A DNA stretch of 47,056 nucleotides from Limosilactobacillus rudii (GCF_014145455.1 NZ_JACIVB010000012.1:1-47056); one strand, 5' to 3'. Counted from the first letter of the stretch, positions 7,205 through 16,524 are shown. A program made the numbers and translations. Notes: a model not told the origin generated them from the sequence alone.

Positions 7205-8085
7205 TACTCTTGCTTCTCTTTTATTAAAATTAACTGACCATCTTGCTGTTTTACCAGTTTTTCTTTCAACAGATGACCAATTGCACGTTTAAATTGCCCC
7301 TTACTAATCCCGAAAACTTCACGAATAATCGTTGGATCCGTTTTGTCAGTATAAGGTAACCGGTGATTAATATCATGGTCAAGCATTGTTAAAATCATCT
7401 GCGCATCTTCGCCAATTGCTTGATAGGAACGTGGCTTAAGAGACAAATTCAAACTCCCGTGCGACGAAATCCCAATAACTCGCACTTTTACTCGTTGACC
7501 TAACCGTGGCTCTTGATCCCGTTCGCTAGGATGAATAAAGCCTAAATGATAATTATCAGTAATTACAAATGTCCCACTCATTTTTAAACGATAAACAGTC
7601 GCATACGTGTCACGATTGAGTAAACCTTTATTAGGAGCTGTAGAAATCGTCTGGTAAATTTGTTCATCTGCAAGTTTTCCCCACAGTCGATCTTTTTCGT
7701 CCACCCTAAGCGCCATTAATAAACGGTCTCCTGGTTGTGGCCAAAGATGTTTTAAACTCGGTAAATCATCCAATGATACAACGATGTCTTTATTAGGCAA
7801 TCCAATATCAACAAAAACACCTAAATCGCGACGAACATTAACAACTGTACCATAATCATAATGATCTACTTGTACTGTAGGAATGTGTGCACATGTCATC
7901 TGCAATTGGTGATTTTCATTCTCATAAACAAATCCACGTACTTGTCCCCCGATATGAAGGACCTGGGGGCTTTCTTCTTTAGGTAATCGATATGTCTGCC
8001 CATTACGATCCGGCTGAACAAAATAGTCTTTATCATTCTCATCGATCATAATACCAGTGACTACTTTTCCTAATGCTGAATTCAT
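7204..8085 (-). CDS. cvfB: CvfB-type S1 RNA-binding protein
   Basis: A 293-residue protein of the CvfB/YitL family. CvfB of Staphylococcus is an RNA-binding protein that influences virulence gene expression. Tandem S1-like OB folds are visible, with DYGTVVNVRRDLGVFVDIGL around residue 80, and a third S1-like unit ends at GSLNLSLKPR. The C-terminus is a winged-helix domain containing FGISKGQFKRAIGHLLKE. Length is about normal for the family. It is the first gene of the operon running into xerD, ribT, scpAB and rluB. The ribosome site is only moderate (GTGGTGTGAG). Role in lactobacilli is unknown; RNA binding is inferred from domains. Confidence 0.88.
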   Translation of the reverse strand: MNSALGKVVTGIMIDENDKDYFVQPDRNGQTYRLPKEESPQVLHIGGQVRGFVYENENHQLQMTCAHIPTVQVDHYDYGTVVNVRRDLGVFVDIGLPNKDIVVSLDDLPSLKHLWPQPGDRLLMALRVDEKDRLWGKLADEQIYQTISTAPNKGLLNRDTYATVYRLKMSGTFVITDNYHLGFIHPSERDQEPRLGQRVKVRVIGISSHGSLNLSLKPRSYQAIGEDAQMILTMLDHDINHRLPYTDKTDPTIIREVFGISKGQFKRAIGHLLKEKLVKQQDGQLILIKEKQE

Positions 8086-8183
8086 ATTTTCTCACACCAC
8101 TTATCTTTTTTATTCTATATCGATTTTACACGGTGGTACCTTTTTTTGCTAGTAAGTTTGTTTTATTAATTGTGAAATCAAAA

Positions 8184-8208
8184 AAAGACCGGTACTTGAC
8201 CGATCTTT
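8184..8208 (-). terminator. Terminator of pyk
   Basis: A stem AAAGATCGGT/ACCGGTCTTT with a 5-base loop is followed on the minus strand by further T residues, 21 bases past the pyk stop. The rest of the gap to cvfB (8086-8183) shows no gene. Confidence 0.85.
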
Positions 8209-8229
8209 AAAGAATGTTTGCATTAACTA

Positions 8230-9651
8230 TTAGTCAATAGTCTTAACACGCATCATGTTAGTTGCGCCTGGTACACCTAAAGGAACACCGGCAACAATGA
8301 TAATCTTGTCGCCCTTCTTAGCAAAGCCAAGTTCAACAGCCTTCTTGGCAGCTAAGTCAAACATCTTATCAGTGTTCTTCATTTCATCAACAACGTATGG
8401 TTGAACACCCCAGTTAATCATAAGACCGCGTTCTACACGTTCATTTGGTGTAAGAGCAACGATATCTGCATTAGGACGATACTTAGAAATCATCTTAGCA
8501 GTGTAGCCTGAAGCAGTGTAGGCAACAATTGTGTGGATATCCAAATCCTTAGCAGCATTAGCAACTGCTGAACCAATTGTTTCAGTTACATCAGACTTGT
8601 CCCAGTCAAACTTTTCAGTACCGAATTCCCAAAGGTGGTTTTCAGCCTTAATATCGATAGCATTCATCATTGCTACAGATTCTACTGGGTAATCACCATT
8701 AGCACTTTCACCAGAAAGCATGGTTGCATCAGTACCATCAAAAACAGCGTTAGCAACGTCAGATACTTCGGCACGAGTTGGACGTGGGTTTTCTTGCATT
8801 GAGTCAAGCATTTGGGTAGCAGTAATAACTGGCTTACCTAATTCATTACAACGCTTAATCATGTGCTTTTGAACAATTGGCACATTTTCTGCAGGAATTT
8901 CAACACCCATATCACCACGAGGTACCATCAAACCATCAGAAACTTCAATGATTTCTTCAAAGTTATCAATACCTTCTTGGGATTCAATCTTAGGGAAAAT
9001 TTGAACATCTTCCATGTTCTTTTCCTTAAGAAGTTCACGGATATCAAGAACATCTTGAGCTTTACGAACGAATGAAGCTGAGATGTAGTTAATCTTATTT
9101 TCCAAACCAAAACGGATATCACTACTATCCTTTTCAGTAATACCTGGTAAGTTAATTGATACACCAGGAGCATTAACACCCTTACGAGAACCAAGAACAC
9201 CATGGTTTAATACGTGGCAAACAAGTTCCTTATTTGCATCGTCTTTTTCATCAATAACCATGTCGATTAAACCATCGTCAAAAAGGACATGACCACCAAC
9301 ATGAGTATCATCGTATAAACCTGGGTAGGTAACAGCAATCTTGTCATGGGTACCTTCAATTGAAGGGTCCATTGAAATACGAACCTTGTCGCCGATTTCG
9401 AAGTTAATCTTACCTTCTTTTTGAACAGTAGTCCGAATTTCAGCACCCTTAGTATCAAGCATGATACCAACGTGCTTACCGGTAATTTCTTCGGCCTTGT
9501 GTACGTTTTCCATTCGGCCCAAGTGTTCTGGGTGGTCACCGTGTGAGAAGTTAAAACGGAAAATATTAGCTCCCGCATTAATCAACTTAACGATTGTGTC
9601 AACATCAGTACTTGCAGGACCAAGTGTACTTACAATCTTGGTTTTCTTCAT
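8230..9651 (-). CDS. pyk: Pyruvate kinase
   Basis: A 473-residue pyruvate kinase converting phosphoenolpyruvate and ADP to pyruvate and ATP, the last ATP-yielding step of the lower glycolytic route. The N-terminus MKKTKIVSTLGPAS and the motifs DTKGAEIRT and MVPRGDMGVEIP are the standard substrate and metal-site segments. Start ATG 9651 follows AGGAGAG; an upstream in-frame extension to 9774 is non-coding leader. It lacks the extra C-terminal PEP-utiliser-like domain of about 110 residues found in some other lactobacillar and Bacillus enzymes. It lies downstream of dnaE on the same strand, where many lactobacilli also carry pfkA. None is present here, which fits phosphoketolase metabolism. Its promoter region contains two palindromes. 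Confidence 0.96.
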   Translation of the reverse strand: MKKTKIVSTLGPASTDVDTIVKLINAGANIFRFNFSHGDHPEHLGRMENVHKAEEITGKHVGIMLDTKGAEIRTTVQKEGKINFEIGDKVRISMDPSIEGTHDKIAVTYPGLYDDTHVGGHVLFDDGLIDMVIDEKDDANKELVCHVLNHGVLGSRKGVNAPGVSINLPGITEKDSSDIRFGLENKINYISASFVRKAQDVLDIRELLKEKNMEDVQIFPKIESQEGIDNFEEIIEVSDGLMVPRGDMGVEIPAENVPIVQKHMIKRCNELGKPVITATQMLDSMQENPRPTRAEVSDVANAVFDGTDATMLSGESANGDYPVESVAMMNAIDIKAENHLWEFGTEKFDWDKSDVTETIGSAVANAAKDLDIHTIVAYTASGYTAKMISKYRPNADIVALTPNERVERGLMINWGVQPYVVDEMKNTDKMFDLAAKKAVELGFAKKGDKIIIVAGVPLGVPGATNMMRVKTID

Positions 9652-9686
9652 AAATGAATCTCTCCTTTTGCATCTATAGCAACAAT

Positions 9687-9752
9687 TGCAATTTACAATT
9701 GCATACCTTATTTGCACATTGTTATGATAGCACTTTTCAAATAAGGTGTCTT
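9687..9752 (-). promoter_or_regulatory. pyk promoter region with two palindromes
   Basis: On the minus strand a -10-like TATCAT (9724-9729) lies 17 bases after a weak -35, AAGACA (9747-9752). A perfect 10-bp inverted repeat, ACCTTATTTG/CAAATAAGGT, occupies 9705-9714 and 9738-9747 and straddles the -10. Closer to the gene, TGCAATT-TAC-AATTGCA (9687-9703) is a second palindrome. These look like regulator-binding sites or an mRNA leader structure; which protein would bind is unknown. Confidence 0.5.
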
Positions 9753-9821
9753 TATTTTTTGCATAAAAGTTCACAAAAAAGCGCTATCATTTACAAATTA
9801 ATTACTTTTTCTAATTATTAT

Positions 9822-12800
9822 TTAATTTTCAACATTTTTGTCTAAGACCTGCAACACAACGTTCTCTTGTCCTAAAAGCTCTTCCAATATCTTTTTAGTT
9901 TTCTGAGAATCCTCTAACCATTGCTGCTGAGAAAGAATAATCTTCTTATCCGTCGCTGGATAGAACAATATAACGGGAATATTACCATGGTGGTGGGTAG
10001 CGATATTTTTTAACCGTTGATTTGTTAATTCTGTATTTAACTTTTCTACAATTCTTAATACCCATCGTTTACGCGGTTGATATTGTTGACGGATCTTTTT
10101 GGCATCACCAATTCGGTTGGCAACTACTTGAAGACCCCTTCCTTCACGATTTTCTACTTGTCCCCAAATTACTAAAACCCTATTAGGCGCAATTAAATCT
10201 CTATATTGCTGGTATTGCTTAGGAAATACAGTTATATCAACTGCTCCCGTTTCGTCCGTAGCATTGATAAAAGCCATTTCGCGATGGTCACGTTTCGTAT
10301 GAATTGTTTTTACGTGGTTTGTTAAGACAATCAACGCTACTTCCATTTGGGGATACAGGTTTCCAACTTTGGTAGCTTTTAATTGCTGACTAAGTTGATA
10401 ATATTGGGTTACAGGATGACCAGAAAGATATACGCCTAAATACTCATTTTCTTTAGTCAAACGCGTTAATAACGGAAACTCATTACGTTGAGGAATTGCT
10501 GTTTGTAACGCCGGATCATCTTCAAATGACGGGAGACTACCAAACAACTCAATCCCTGAAATAAGCTTTGGCAACGCATCTATCATCTCGGCGCGATTAT
10601 AACCAAGCCCATCGAATACGCCACTATAAATTAACGGTTCTATTAATTCTTGTTTTTGCCAACGGTCAGGAATACGTGCAATAAAATCACGAAAACTCAA
10701 AAAATTACCATTTTTTTGTCGTTCTTCAACGATTGTAGAAATAAAGTCACGACGCATCCCCTTAATTGCCGAAAAGCCAAAATAAATTTTTCCATCATAC
10801 ATTAAAAAGCCACTAGTACTAATGTTAATTCGTGGTCCGCTTATTTTAACCCCGAGTTGCTTTGCATCCGCAACATGTCTTTTAAGTTTTTCGACATTAG
10901 TTTCCGCATTCATCAGTGCTGTAAAAAAGGCTGTCGGATAATGGCATTTTAAATAGGCCATTTCAAATGCCATTTTTGAATATGCTACGGCATGCGACCG
11001 ATTAAATCCATAGTTAGCAAACTGGTCAATATAATCAAATACTTGTGTTGCGACTCGCAAAGAATAACCACGTTTCTCAGCGCCTGCCAAAAACTTTGCC
11101 CGCATCTGCTCCATTGTTTGCCGTTTCTTCTTACTCATTGCCCGCCGCAATAAATCGGCTTCCCCAAGCGAAAAGCCTGCCATTGCTGACGCAACCTGCA
11201 TTACTTGTTCCTGGTAAACTAAAATTCCATATGTTGGGCCTAAAATACTACCCAACGATGGATCAGGAAGCGTAACTTTTTCTTGTCCCCTTTTACGCGC
11301 GATAAAGTGGGCTATATTTTCCATCGGCCCCGGTCGATAAAGAGCATTAACGGCTACAATGTCTTCAAAATCCGTGGGGTGTAAGCTAGTCAATACATTC
11401 CTAATACCGCTTGATTCAAATTGAAAAATTCCTCCTGTTTTTCCCTGCTGAAATAAATTAAGTGTTAGTGGATCATTAAGATTTATATTTTGTAGATTAA
11501 AACGGGACTCTTTTTGACGTATTATTTTTATTGCATTATCCATAATCGATAGGTTCTTCAATCCCAAGAAATCCATTTTTAAAAGTCCTAATGATTCAAC
11601 CGTATCTTTAGGAAACTGGGTCATTAACAGTCCCTCGCTTCCTTCTTGTAACGGAATTAGCTCATGAAGCGGCTGTTCCGATAAAACAATCCCTGCAGCA
11701 TGAATTGAATAATGTCGCGGCAAACCTTCTAACTGCTGAGCGACTTTGATTAATAAACGCATCTTAGGATTATCATCTAACAAGTTTTTTAACCTTTGTG
11801 ATTCAGCTAAAGCCTGTTTTAATGTTGTATGCAGCCCCCGTGGTAACGCATCTACCAAGCGCTCCATATCATAACGTGAAAGAGCGAATACTCGGCTCAC
11901 GTCCCGCACAACCTGCTTAGCTGCTAACGTTCCAAAAGTAATAATCTGTGCAACCCGTTCATGACCATATTTCTGATGAACATAATTTAATACTTCATCA
12001 CGACGATTATCGGGTATATCTAAATCAATATCTGGCATTTGTGCCCGTTCTGGATTCAAGAAACGTTCAAATAACAAATTATACTGAAGCGGATCAACTT
12101 CAGTAATCGCTAATGCATAGGCAACTAATGATCCAGCAGCTGATCCTCGTCCCGGATCCGTTGTAATGTTTTGTTCATGAGCAAAATTCATTACGTCCCA
12201 TACAATCAAAAAGTAATCGTCAAAGCCCATTTCATGAATAACCTTCAACTCCATTGCAAGACGCTCTTGATATTGCTGAAGAGTTTTTCCAGGGGCAACT
12301 TTTCTCTTCTTTAAACCCGCTATACATAATGACCGTAAATATTGTTGGGTTGATAAGTCATTAGGAATTGAGTAGCGGGGTAGTATTGGTGACCTAAATT
12401 GAAGTTCAATATTGCATTTGTCAGCAACTTCAACTGTTTTTTCTATCGCTGTTTCAAGCCCTGCTCTTTTATATTTTTGAATAAGCTGTTCTTTTACATC
12501 TAGATAGTTTTGTCCCAGCCTTTTTGCCTCCATTAGCGGATCTTTTAACTCTGCCCCTACGCCAATTGCTTGAATTACACGACTAGCAAATAAGTCATCA
12601 GCGTCAATGTATTCAACTGGGGAAACAGCTACCAGATCCAGTGTAGATTGCTGGGCATATTGGCGAATTGTTGCTAGTTGGACCTTATCTAACCGGGGAT
12701 TCACTCCTAATAATAAGCTATCGCGATCAACAAGCTCGTGTAATTTATTTAAGAGCATATTAGGTTGAGTAATAACATTAAAAATTGTGCTTTGTGGAGG

Positions 12801-13181
12801 AACAATTACAAATAGATTGCTAAGTAGCGAACTAATATTTGATAATGTTAATGGTAGACTACTTTTCGCTTTTGTTTGATGAAGCGTCGATAAATCCATC
12901 AAGTGTTGATAGCCACGTTGGTTTTTAGCTAAAAAGATTAAGTTTAGCTTAGTTCCATCAATGCTATCTAAGGAAATCGTTAATTTAAGACCAATAATTG
13001 GTTTAATCCCTGCTTGACGTGCTATATTATAAAATTCAACCGCCCCATATAAGATATTCTCATCAGTCAGGGCTAGTGATGTATATCCCCGTGCTTTAGC
13101 GGCTGCTACAAGCTCAGAAATACGGGTAGGACTTTTTAACAAACTGTAACTACTCTTCACATCTAAAGGCACAAAATCCAC
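9822..13181 (-). CDS. dnaE: DNA polymerase III alpha subunit DnaE
   Basis: A 1119-residue DnaE-type polymerase. In Firmicutes it extends RNA primers on the lagging strand before PolC takes over. The polymerase core shows GRGSAAGSLVAYAL (about 344-357) and the metal-binding PDIDLDIPD (Asp384, Asp386). Palm and fingers follow, then helix-hairpin-helix and an OB-fold near residues 960-1040. The N-terminal PHP domain reads FVPLDVKSSYSLLKS. The histidines of the usual HLHTHS motif are missing, so the PHP metal site is degenerate, as in related DnaE proteins. Start is GTG 13181 after GAGAGGTGA. It is transcribed toward pyk and away from the DUF2929 gene. Length is normal. Confidence 0.96.
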   Translation of the reverse strand: MDFVPLDVKSSYSLLKSPTRISELVAAAKARGYTSLALTDENILYGAVEFYNIARQAGIKPIIGLKLTISLDSIDGTKLNLIFLAKNQRGYQHLMDLSTLHQTKAKSSLPLTLSNISSLLSNLFVIVPPQSTIFNVITQPNMLLNKLHELVDRDSLLLGVNPRLDKVQLATIRQYAQQSTLDLVAVSPVEYIDADDLFASRVIQAIGVGAELKDPLMEAKRLGQNYLDVKEQLIQKYKRAGLETAIEKTVEVADKCNIELQFRSPILPRYSIPNDLSTQQYLRSLCIAGLKKRKVAPGKTLQQYQERLAMELKVIHEMGFDDYFLIVWDVMNFAHEQNITTDPGRGSAAGSLVAYALAITEVDPLQYNLLFERFLNPERAQMPDIDLDIPDNRRDEVLNYVHQKYGHERVAQIITFGTLAAKQVVRDVSRVFALSRYDMERLVDALPRGLHTTLKQALAESQRLKNLLDDNPKMRLLIKVAQQLEGLPRHYSIHAAGIVLSEQPLHELIPLQEGSEGLLMTQFPKDTVESLGLLKMDFLGLKNLSIMDNAIKIIRQKESRFNLQNINLNDPLTLNLFQQGKTGGIFQFESSGIRNVLTSLHPTDFEDIVAVNALYRPGPMENIAHFIARKRGQEKVTLPDPSLGSILGPTYGILVYQEQVMQVASAMAGFSLGEADLLRRAMSKKKRQTMEQMRAKFLAGAEKRGYSLRVATQVFDYIDQFANYGFNRSHAVAYSKMAFEMAYLKCHYPTAFFTALMNAETNVEKLKRHVADAKQLGVKISGPRINISTSGFLMYDGKIYFGFSAIKGMRRDFISTIVEERQKNGNFLSFRDFIARIPDRWQKQELIEPLIYSGVFDGLGYNRAEMIDALPKLISGIELFGSLPSFEDDPALQTAIPQRNEFPLLTRLTKENEYLGVYLSGHPVTQYYQLSQQLKATKVGNLYPQMEVALIVLTNHVKTIHTKRDHREMAFINATDETGAVDITVFPKQYQQYRDLIAPNRVLVIWGQVENREGRGLQVVANRIGDAKKIRQQYQPRKRWVLRIVEKLNTELTNQRLKNIATHHHGNIPVILFYPATDKKIILSQQQWLEDSQKTKKILEELLGQENVVLQVLDKNVEN

Positions 13182-13304
13182 TTCTATTCACCTCTCTATA
13201 GCATTATACCAAACCGCCTTTTGAACGGATAAATTGAACTGTCCCTTTTATAATCTTAAAAAAATATGCTAGAATATGTTATGAATTTAAAGGGGATGAC
13301 CAAT

Positions 13305-13508
13305 ATGAATTTTCTATCAAAAAACATTGTTGCCGGTATTTGGGCACTTATTTTAGGTGAAGTTTTAGCTTACATTACAAGTCAACTAGAATCAATGTCA
13401 CCAGATTATACCGCTGTCGGTTGGTGTTCAGTAATTATGGGATTGATCGTTATTAATTGCATTGATAAGATTACTGCAGACGCTAATCCTAGTGAAAAGC
13501 ATGACTAA
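13305..13508 (+). CDS. DUF2929 family small membrane protein
   Basis: A 67-residue protein with two hydrophobic helices (about residues 8-24 and 36-52), consistent with the DUF2929/YjzD family of small Firmicute membrane proteins of unknown function. The start ATG 13305, nine bases after AGGGG, is preferred over an in-frame ATG at 13266, which has no ribosome site. The acidic tail ADANPSEKHD is probably cytoplasmic. It is divergent from dnaE, an arrangement I recall in other lactobacilli. Family assignment is from memory of pattern and context. Confidence 0.7.
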   Translation: MNFLSKNIVAGIWALILGEVLAYITSQLESMSPDYTAVGWCSVIMGLIVINCIDKITADANPSEKHD

Positions 13509-13517
13509 TATCTAATC

Positions 13518-13645
13518 AAAAGTGAGTGGAAGGAAAACGGTCTTCTTGACTAAGTACAAGGCTAACCTAAAATGATAGCTATACAGGGCATTGTGTTAGA
13601 CTATCCCTGTGATTACGACACGAAGGAAGTTAGCCTATCACTTTT
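13518..13645. repeat. Nested inverted-repeat element (possible IS remnant or structured RNA)
   Basis: Three inverted repeats are nested in order: AAAAGTGA/TCACTTTT (13518-13525, 13638-13645), AGGCTAAC/GTTAGCCT (13559-13566, 13629-13636) and ACAGGG/CCCTGT (13583-13588, 13605-13610). Together they could fold 128 bases into one branched hairpin. There is no ORF and no T-tract at its end. It lies between convergent genes, before a separate terminator. It may be a small non-autonomous mobile-element remnant or an RNA. Confidence 0.5.
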
Positions 13646-13675
13646 CCACGTTATATAATAATATTTGTAAATCGA

Positions 13676-13724
13676 AGAGAGACCGAGAAATGAAATATTT
13701 TTCTCAGCCTCTCTTTGTTTTTTT
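13676..13724 (+). terminator. Terminator downstream of DUF2929 gene
   Basis: A 14-bp stem with one mismatch, GAGAGACCGAGAAA with TTTCTCAGCCTCTC, is followed by TTTGTTTTTTT on the plus strand. It lies between convergent genes, just before the pepT stop, and probably also helps end pepT transcripts. Confidence 0.85.
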
Positions 13725-13736
13725 AATTAATCTTTA

Positions 13737-14984
13737 TTAATTATTTTCCACGTTCAACCGTGAAATCTCAAGCAGGGTGTCCAATGCGCGTTCCATTGTT
13801 TGGAGAGATACATATTCAAAACGGGAATGCATATTTTCGCCCCCGGCAAATAAGTTTGGTGTTGGTAATCCCTTATATGAAATCGTTGAGCCATCTGTAC
13901 CACCACGAACAGGATAAATATCTGGTTTAATATTTAGATTTTCCATTGCCTTTTTTGCAATTTCTACAACATCCATATGATCTTTTAAGGCATCTTTCAA
14001 ATTATAATATTGATCATATAACTTCATCGTAATTAAGTCTGCACCTAATTCATTATTCAAACCAGCTACTATTCTCTCAAGGAGGTGTTTCCGTTCTTCA
14101 AAAATGTTCTTATCATGATCACGAATCAAGTAAGTCATTGAAGCATGGTCGACTGTTCCATCAAACTTATATAGATGGTAAAATCCCTGCCGTCCATCAG
14201 TTCGCTCAGCACGATCATAAGCTGGTAGACTGTTTTGTAAATCAATCGCGACTTGAATTGCATTAATCATTGTTCCCTTAGCAACCCCGGTATGGACATC
14301 CTTCCCTTGAATTTCAATCTCTGCTTGAGCTGCATTAAATGTTTCGTATTCCAATTCACCCAGCGGTCCACCATCAACAGTATATGCAAAGTCGGCGCCA
14401 AAATCAGCAACATCAAAATGATCAGCCCCAGTTCCAATTTCTTCATCAGGGCCTAAGCCAATTTTGATTGTGCCATGCTTGATTTCTGGGTGATTCATCA
14501 AATAAGCAGCCATCGTAACGATCTCTGCAACCCCCGACTTATCATCAGCTCCAAGTAGTGTTGAACCGTCCGTAGTAATTAATGTATTACCTTGGTACTT
14601 CTTTAGTGATGGAAATTCAGCGGTGGTCAAAACATACTGTCCATCTGCATCAAGTTTAATATCAGACTTACCATCATAGTCCTCAACAATTTGTGGCTTA
14701 ACGTTATGGGCGTTGAAGTCAGCAGTATCAATGTGGGCAATAAAACCAACAGTTGGTACTTTTTTATCAATGTTGCTAGGAATAGTTGCAATTAAGTATG
14801 AGCTCTGCGCATTCATATGAACATCACTTAATCCTAGATCAACTAATTCATCTTTTAGTTCATTTAAAAAAGCTGTTTCTTTAGGATCAGACGGGATAGT
14901 ATCTGAATCAGGGTTAGACCTCGTCTCCGTTTTTACATATTTTAAAAATCGTGGTAATAAACCTTCATACTTTTCTTTAACCAT
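13737..14984 (-). CDS. pepT: Peptidase T (tripeptide aminopeptidase)
   Basis: A 415-residue M20B zinc peptidase that removes the N-terminal residue of tripeptides in the cytoplasm, part of peptide utilisation in lactic acid bacteria. Visible motifs are HIDTAD (His84, Asp86) for zinc binding, LLGADDKSG, and GPDEEIG with the catalytic Glu, followed by a lid/dimerisation domain. The C-terminal PVRGGTDGS and [10 protein letters not shown] also match PepT. ATG 14984 follows GGAGAG. It is 12 bases downstream of the Nif3-like gene, so the two may be co-transcribed. Length matches the family. Confidence 0.95.
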   Translation of the reverse strand: MVKEKYEGLLPRFLKYVKTETRSNPDSDTIPSDPKETAFLNELKDELVDLGLSDVHMNAQSSYLIATIPSNIDKKVPTVGFIAHIDTADFNAHNVKPQIVEDYDGKSDIKLDADGQYVLTTAEFPSLKKYQGNTLITTDGSTLLGADDKSGVAEIVTMAAYLMNHPEIKHGTIKIGLGPDEEIGTGADHFDVADFGADFAYTVDGGPLGELEYETFNAAQAEIEIQGKDVHTGVAKGTMINAIQVAIDLQNSLPAYDRAERTDGRQGFYHLYKFDGTVDHASMTYLIRDHDKNIFEERKHLLERIVAGLNNELGADLITMKLYDQYYNLKDALKDHMDVVEIAKKAMENLNIKPDIYPVRGGTDGSTISYKGLPTPNLFAGGENMHSRFEYVSLQTMERALDTLLEISRLNVENN

Positions 14985-14996
14985 AATTATCTCTCC

Positions 14997-15821
14997 TTAC
15001 TTAACCATAAAAGTAAATGGTTCTGTGTTAACGTGACTCTCCATTACCGTAAACTGCCAATTATTTTCTTTTTGCCACTGTGAAATTAACTTTGCAAGTT
15101 TATGGGCTGCAATAACTTCAATATGGTGTCCAGGATCAACTACTACTAAATGGTTCGCAATCATATCATGAGCAAAGTGATAACTTACATCACCCGTAAT
15201 ATAAGCATCTGCCCCATTTTCAATTGCTTGCTGGTAAAATTCCTGCCCAGAACCACCAAGAACTGCTACTCGATTAATTTTTTTATCTTTATCTAATGGA
15301 TTTACTATTAATCGTAGTCCTTTTACCTGAAAAGTATTCATACAATAATCTGTAAATTCTTGCACAGACATTCCATTTTCTAACTCACCAACTCGTCCCA
15401 TTCCAACAGGTTCATTGCTTAACGGGTCATTGCCTGCTGGAACCAACGAAGACGTTTTCCTTAGATGAAGCTTATCCGCCAACCAATCATTCATTCCACC
15501 ATTAGCTGTATCTAAATTAGTATGTGCAGCATACACAGTAATATTATTAGCTAATAGCTTAGCATACATTTTATTCTGCGGATTTCTCGTATCAAGATCT
15601 TTAGCAGGATGAAACATAATGGGGTGGTGAGCAAAAATAAAGTCAACTTTCTTTTGAATTGCTTCATCCACGGTTTCAGGACGGACATCAAGCGTCGTCA
15701 TTAATCGATTAATCGGCTGATCGGGATTCCCTACTTGTAAACCGACATGATCCCATTTTTCAGCCAAACGCGGGTTAGCAAACTTCTCGAATCGATTAAT
15801 TAGTTCAGTTCCAGTTGTCAT
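14997..15821 (-). CDS. Nif3-like dinuclear metal-centre protein
   Basis: A 274-residue member of the Nif3/YqfO (DUF34) family, hexameric metal-binding proteins whose function is still debated. Metal ligands are visible in FAHHPIMFHP (His65, His66), in the central DTAN region and in the C-terminal DPGHHIE. ATG 15821, nine bases after AGGAGG, is preferred over a TTG two codons upstream that sits too near the ribosome site. This is the short form, without the PII-like insertion seen in the longer Bacillus protein. The first 17 bases overlap the end of trmK, the usual partner gene in Firmicutes. Confidence 0.9.
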   Translation of the reverse strand: MTTGTELINRFEKFANPRLAEKWDHVGLQVGNPDQPINRLMTTLDVRPETVDEAIQKKVDFIFAHHPIMFHPAKDLDTRNPQNKMYAKLLANNITVYAAHTNLDTANGGMNDWLADKLHLRKTSSLVPAGNDPLSNEPVGMGRVGELENGMSVQEFTDYCMNTFQVKGLRLIVNPLDKDKKINRVAVLGGSGQEFYQQAIENGADAYITGDVSYHFAHDMIANHLVVVDPGHHIEVIAAHKLAKLISQWQKENNWQFTVMESHVNTEPFTFMVK

Positions 15822-16524
15822 CTGCAATTGCCTCCTTAACCACTTCTAAGTGTTTCCTTAACTGGGCTATCTTTTTAACCGGTATTTTTTGTGCCTGTTT
15901 CATTTGGTTAATAACTTTTTCTTCTCTACAAATATATTCATTCCATTTTTGGGTAAAAACTGGTCCCTTATTTTCTAATAAAAATGGTCCAAAGTCGAGT
16001 TCATATTGACTATAGCGAAATGGAACAACTGATGGTTCAGCTACAATAATTTCATAAATATGCCCATCTTCTTCAACTATTTTCTCTGTCATTATTTGAT
16101 ACCGATTATCCATCAACCATTGTCGCAATTGACTTTCACCAACATTTGGCTGAAGGATTAAACGCTTTACACCTTTGAGCTTATCCTTACCATTCTCTAA
16201 AATTGATACGATTAAACTTCCACCCATTCCGGCAATTGTAATAGTATCGATCTTGTCTCCAGCTGTAATCGCTGCTAGTCCATCTGCTAACCGTGGAATA
16301 ATATTGTCTTCAAGGTGATGAGCATGAATCTCACGAACCGCATTTTCGTAAGGACCTCTTACTACTTCCCCAGCGACTGCGTATTTAATTTTACCATCTA
16401 AGACTAAAGCTGCTGGTAAATATGCATGGTCAGAACCAATATCAGCAACTCGCGCGTTAATTGGAACTAACGATGCAACGTTAGTTAATCGTACTGATAG
16501 ATGTTTTTCATCCACAAAAACCAT
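15805..16524 (-). CDS. trmK: tRNA (adenine(22)-N1)-methyltransferase
   Basis: A 239-residue SAM-dependent methyltransferase of the TrmK/YqfN family, which makes m1A22 in some tRNAs of Gram-positive bacteria. The SAM-binding motif ARVADIGSDHAYLPAAL lies around residues 24-40 and TITIAGMGG around 94-102. The family's C-terminal coiled-coil segment is present (MKQAQKIPVKKIAQLRKHLE). ATG 16524 is adjacent to AAAGGA; a GTG three codons later at 16515 has better spacing and may be the true start. The gene overlaps the Nif3-like gene downstream, a common pairing in Firmicutes. Confidence 0.93.
   Translation of the reverse strand: MVFVDEKHLSVRLTNVASLVPINARVADIGSDHAYLPAALVLDGKIKYAVAGEVVRGPYENAVREIHAHHLEDNIIPRLADGLAAITAGDKIDTITIAGMGGSLIVSILENGKDKLKGVKRLILQPNVGESQLRQWLMDNRYQIMTEKIVEEDGHIYEIIVAEPSVVPFRYSQYELDFGPFLLENKGPVFTQKWNEYICREEKVINQMKQAQKIPVKKIAQLRKHLEVVKEAIADDNWN

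Noticed and set aside
8128-8150. ACGGTGGTACC followed by a T7 run between pyk and cvfB, resembling a T-box core
   Set aside because: There is no stem I or specifier. The minus-strand sequence is AAGGTACCACCGTG rather than AAGGTGGTACCGCG, and cvfB is not an amino-acid gene. Chance similarity is more likely.
9652-9774. Upstream in-frame extension of pyk
   Set aside because: The extra 41 residues are Cys/Asn-rich and unlike any pyruvate kinase. They overlap the promoter and palindromes, and the ATG at 9651 has an ideal ribosome site.
11045-11275. Plus-strand 76-codon frame inside dnaE
   Set aside because: It lies wholly antisense to a conserved gene, with no ribosome site or recognisable protein; an overlap artefact.
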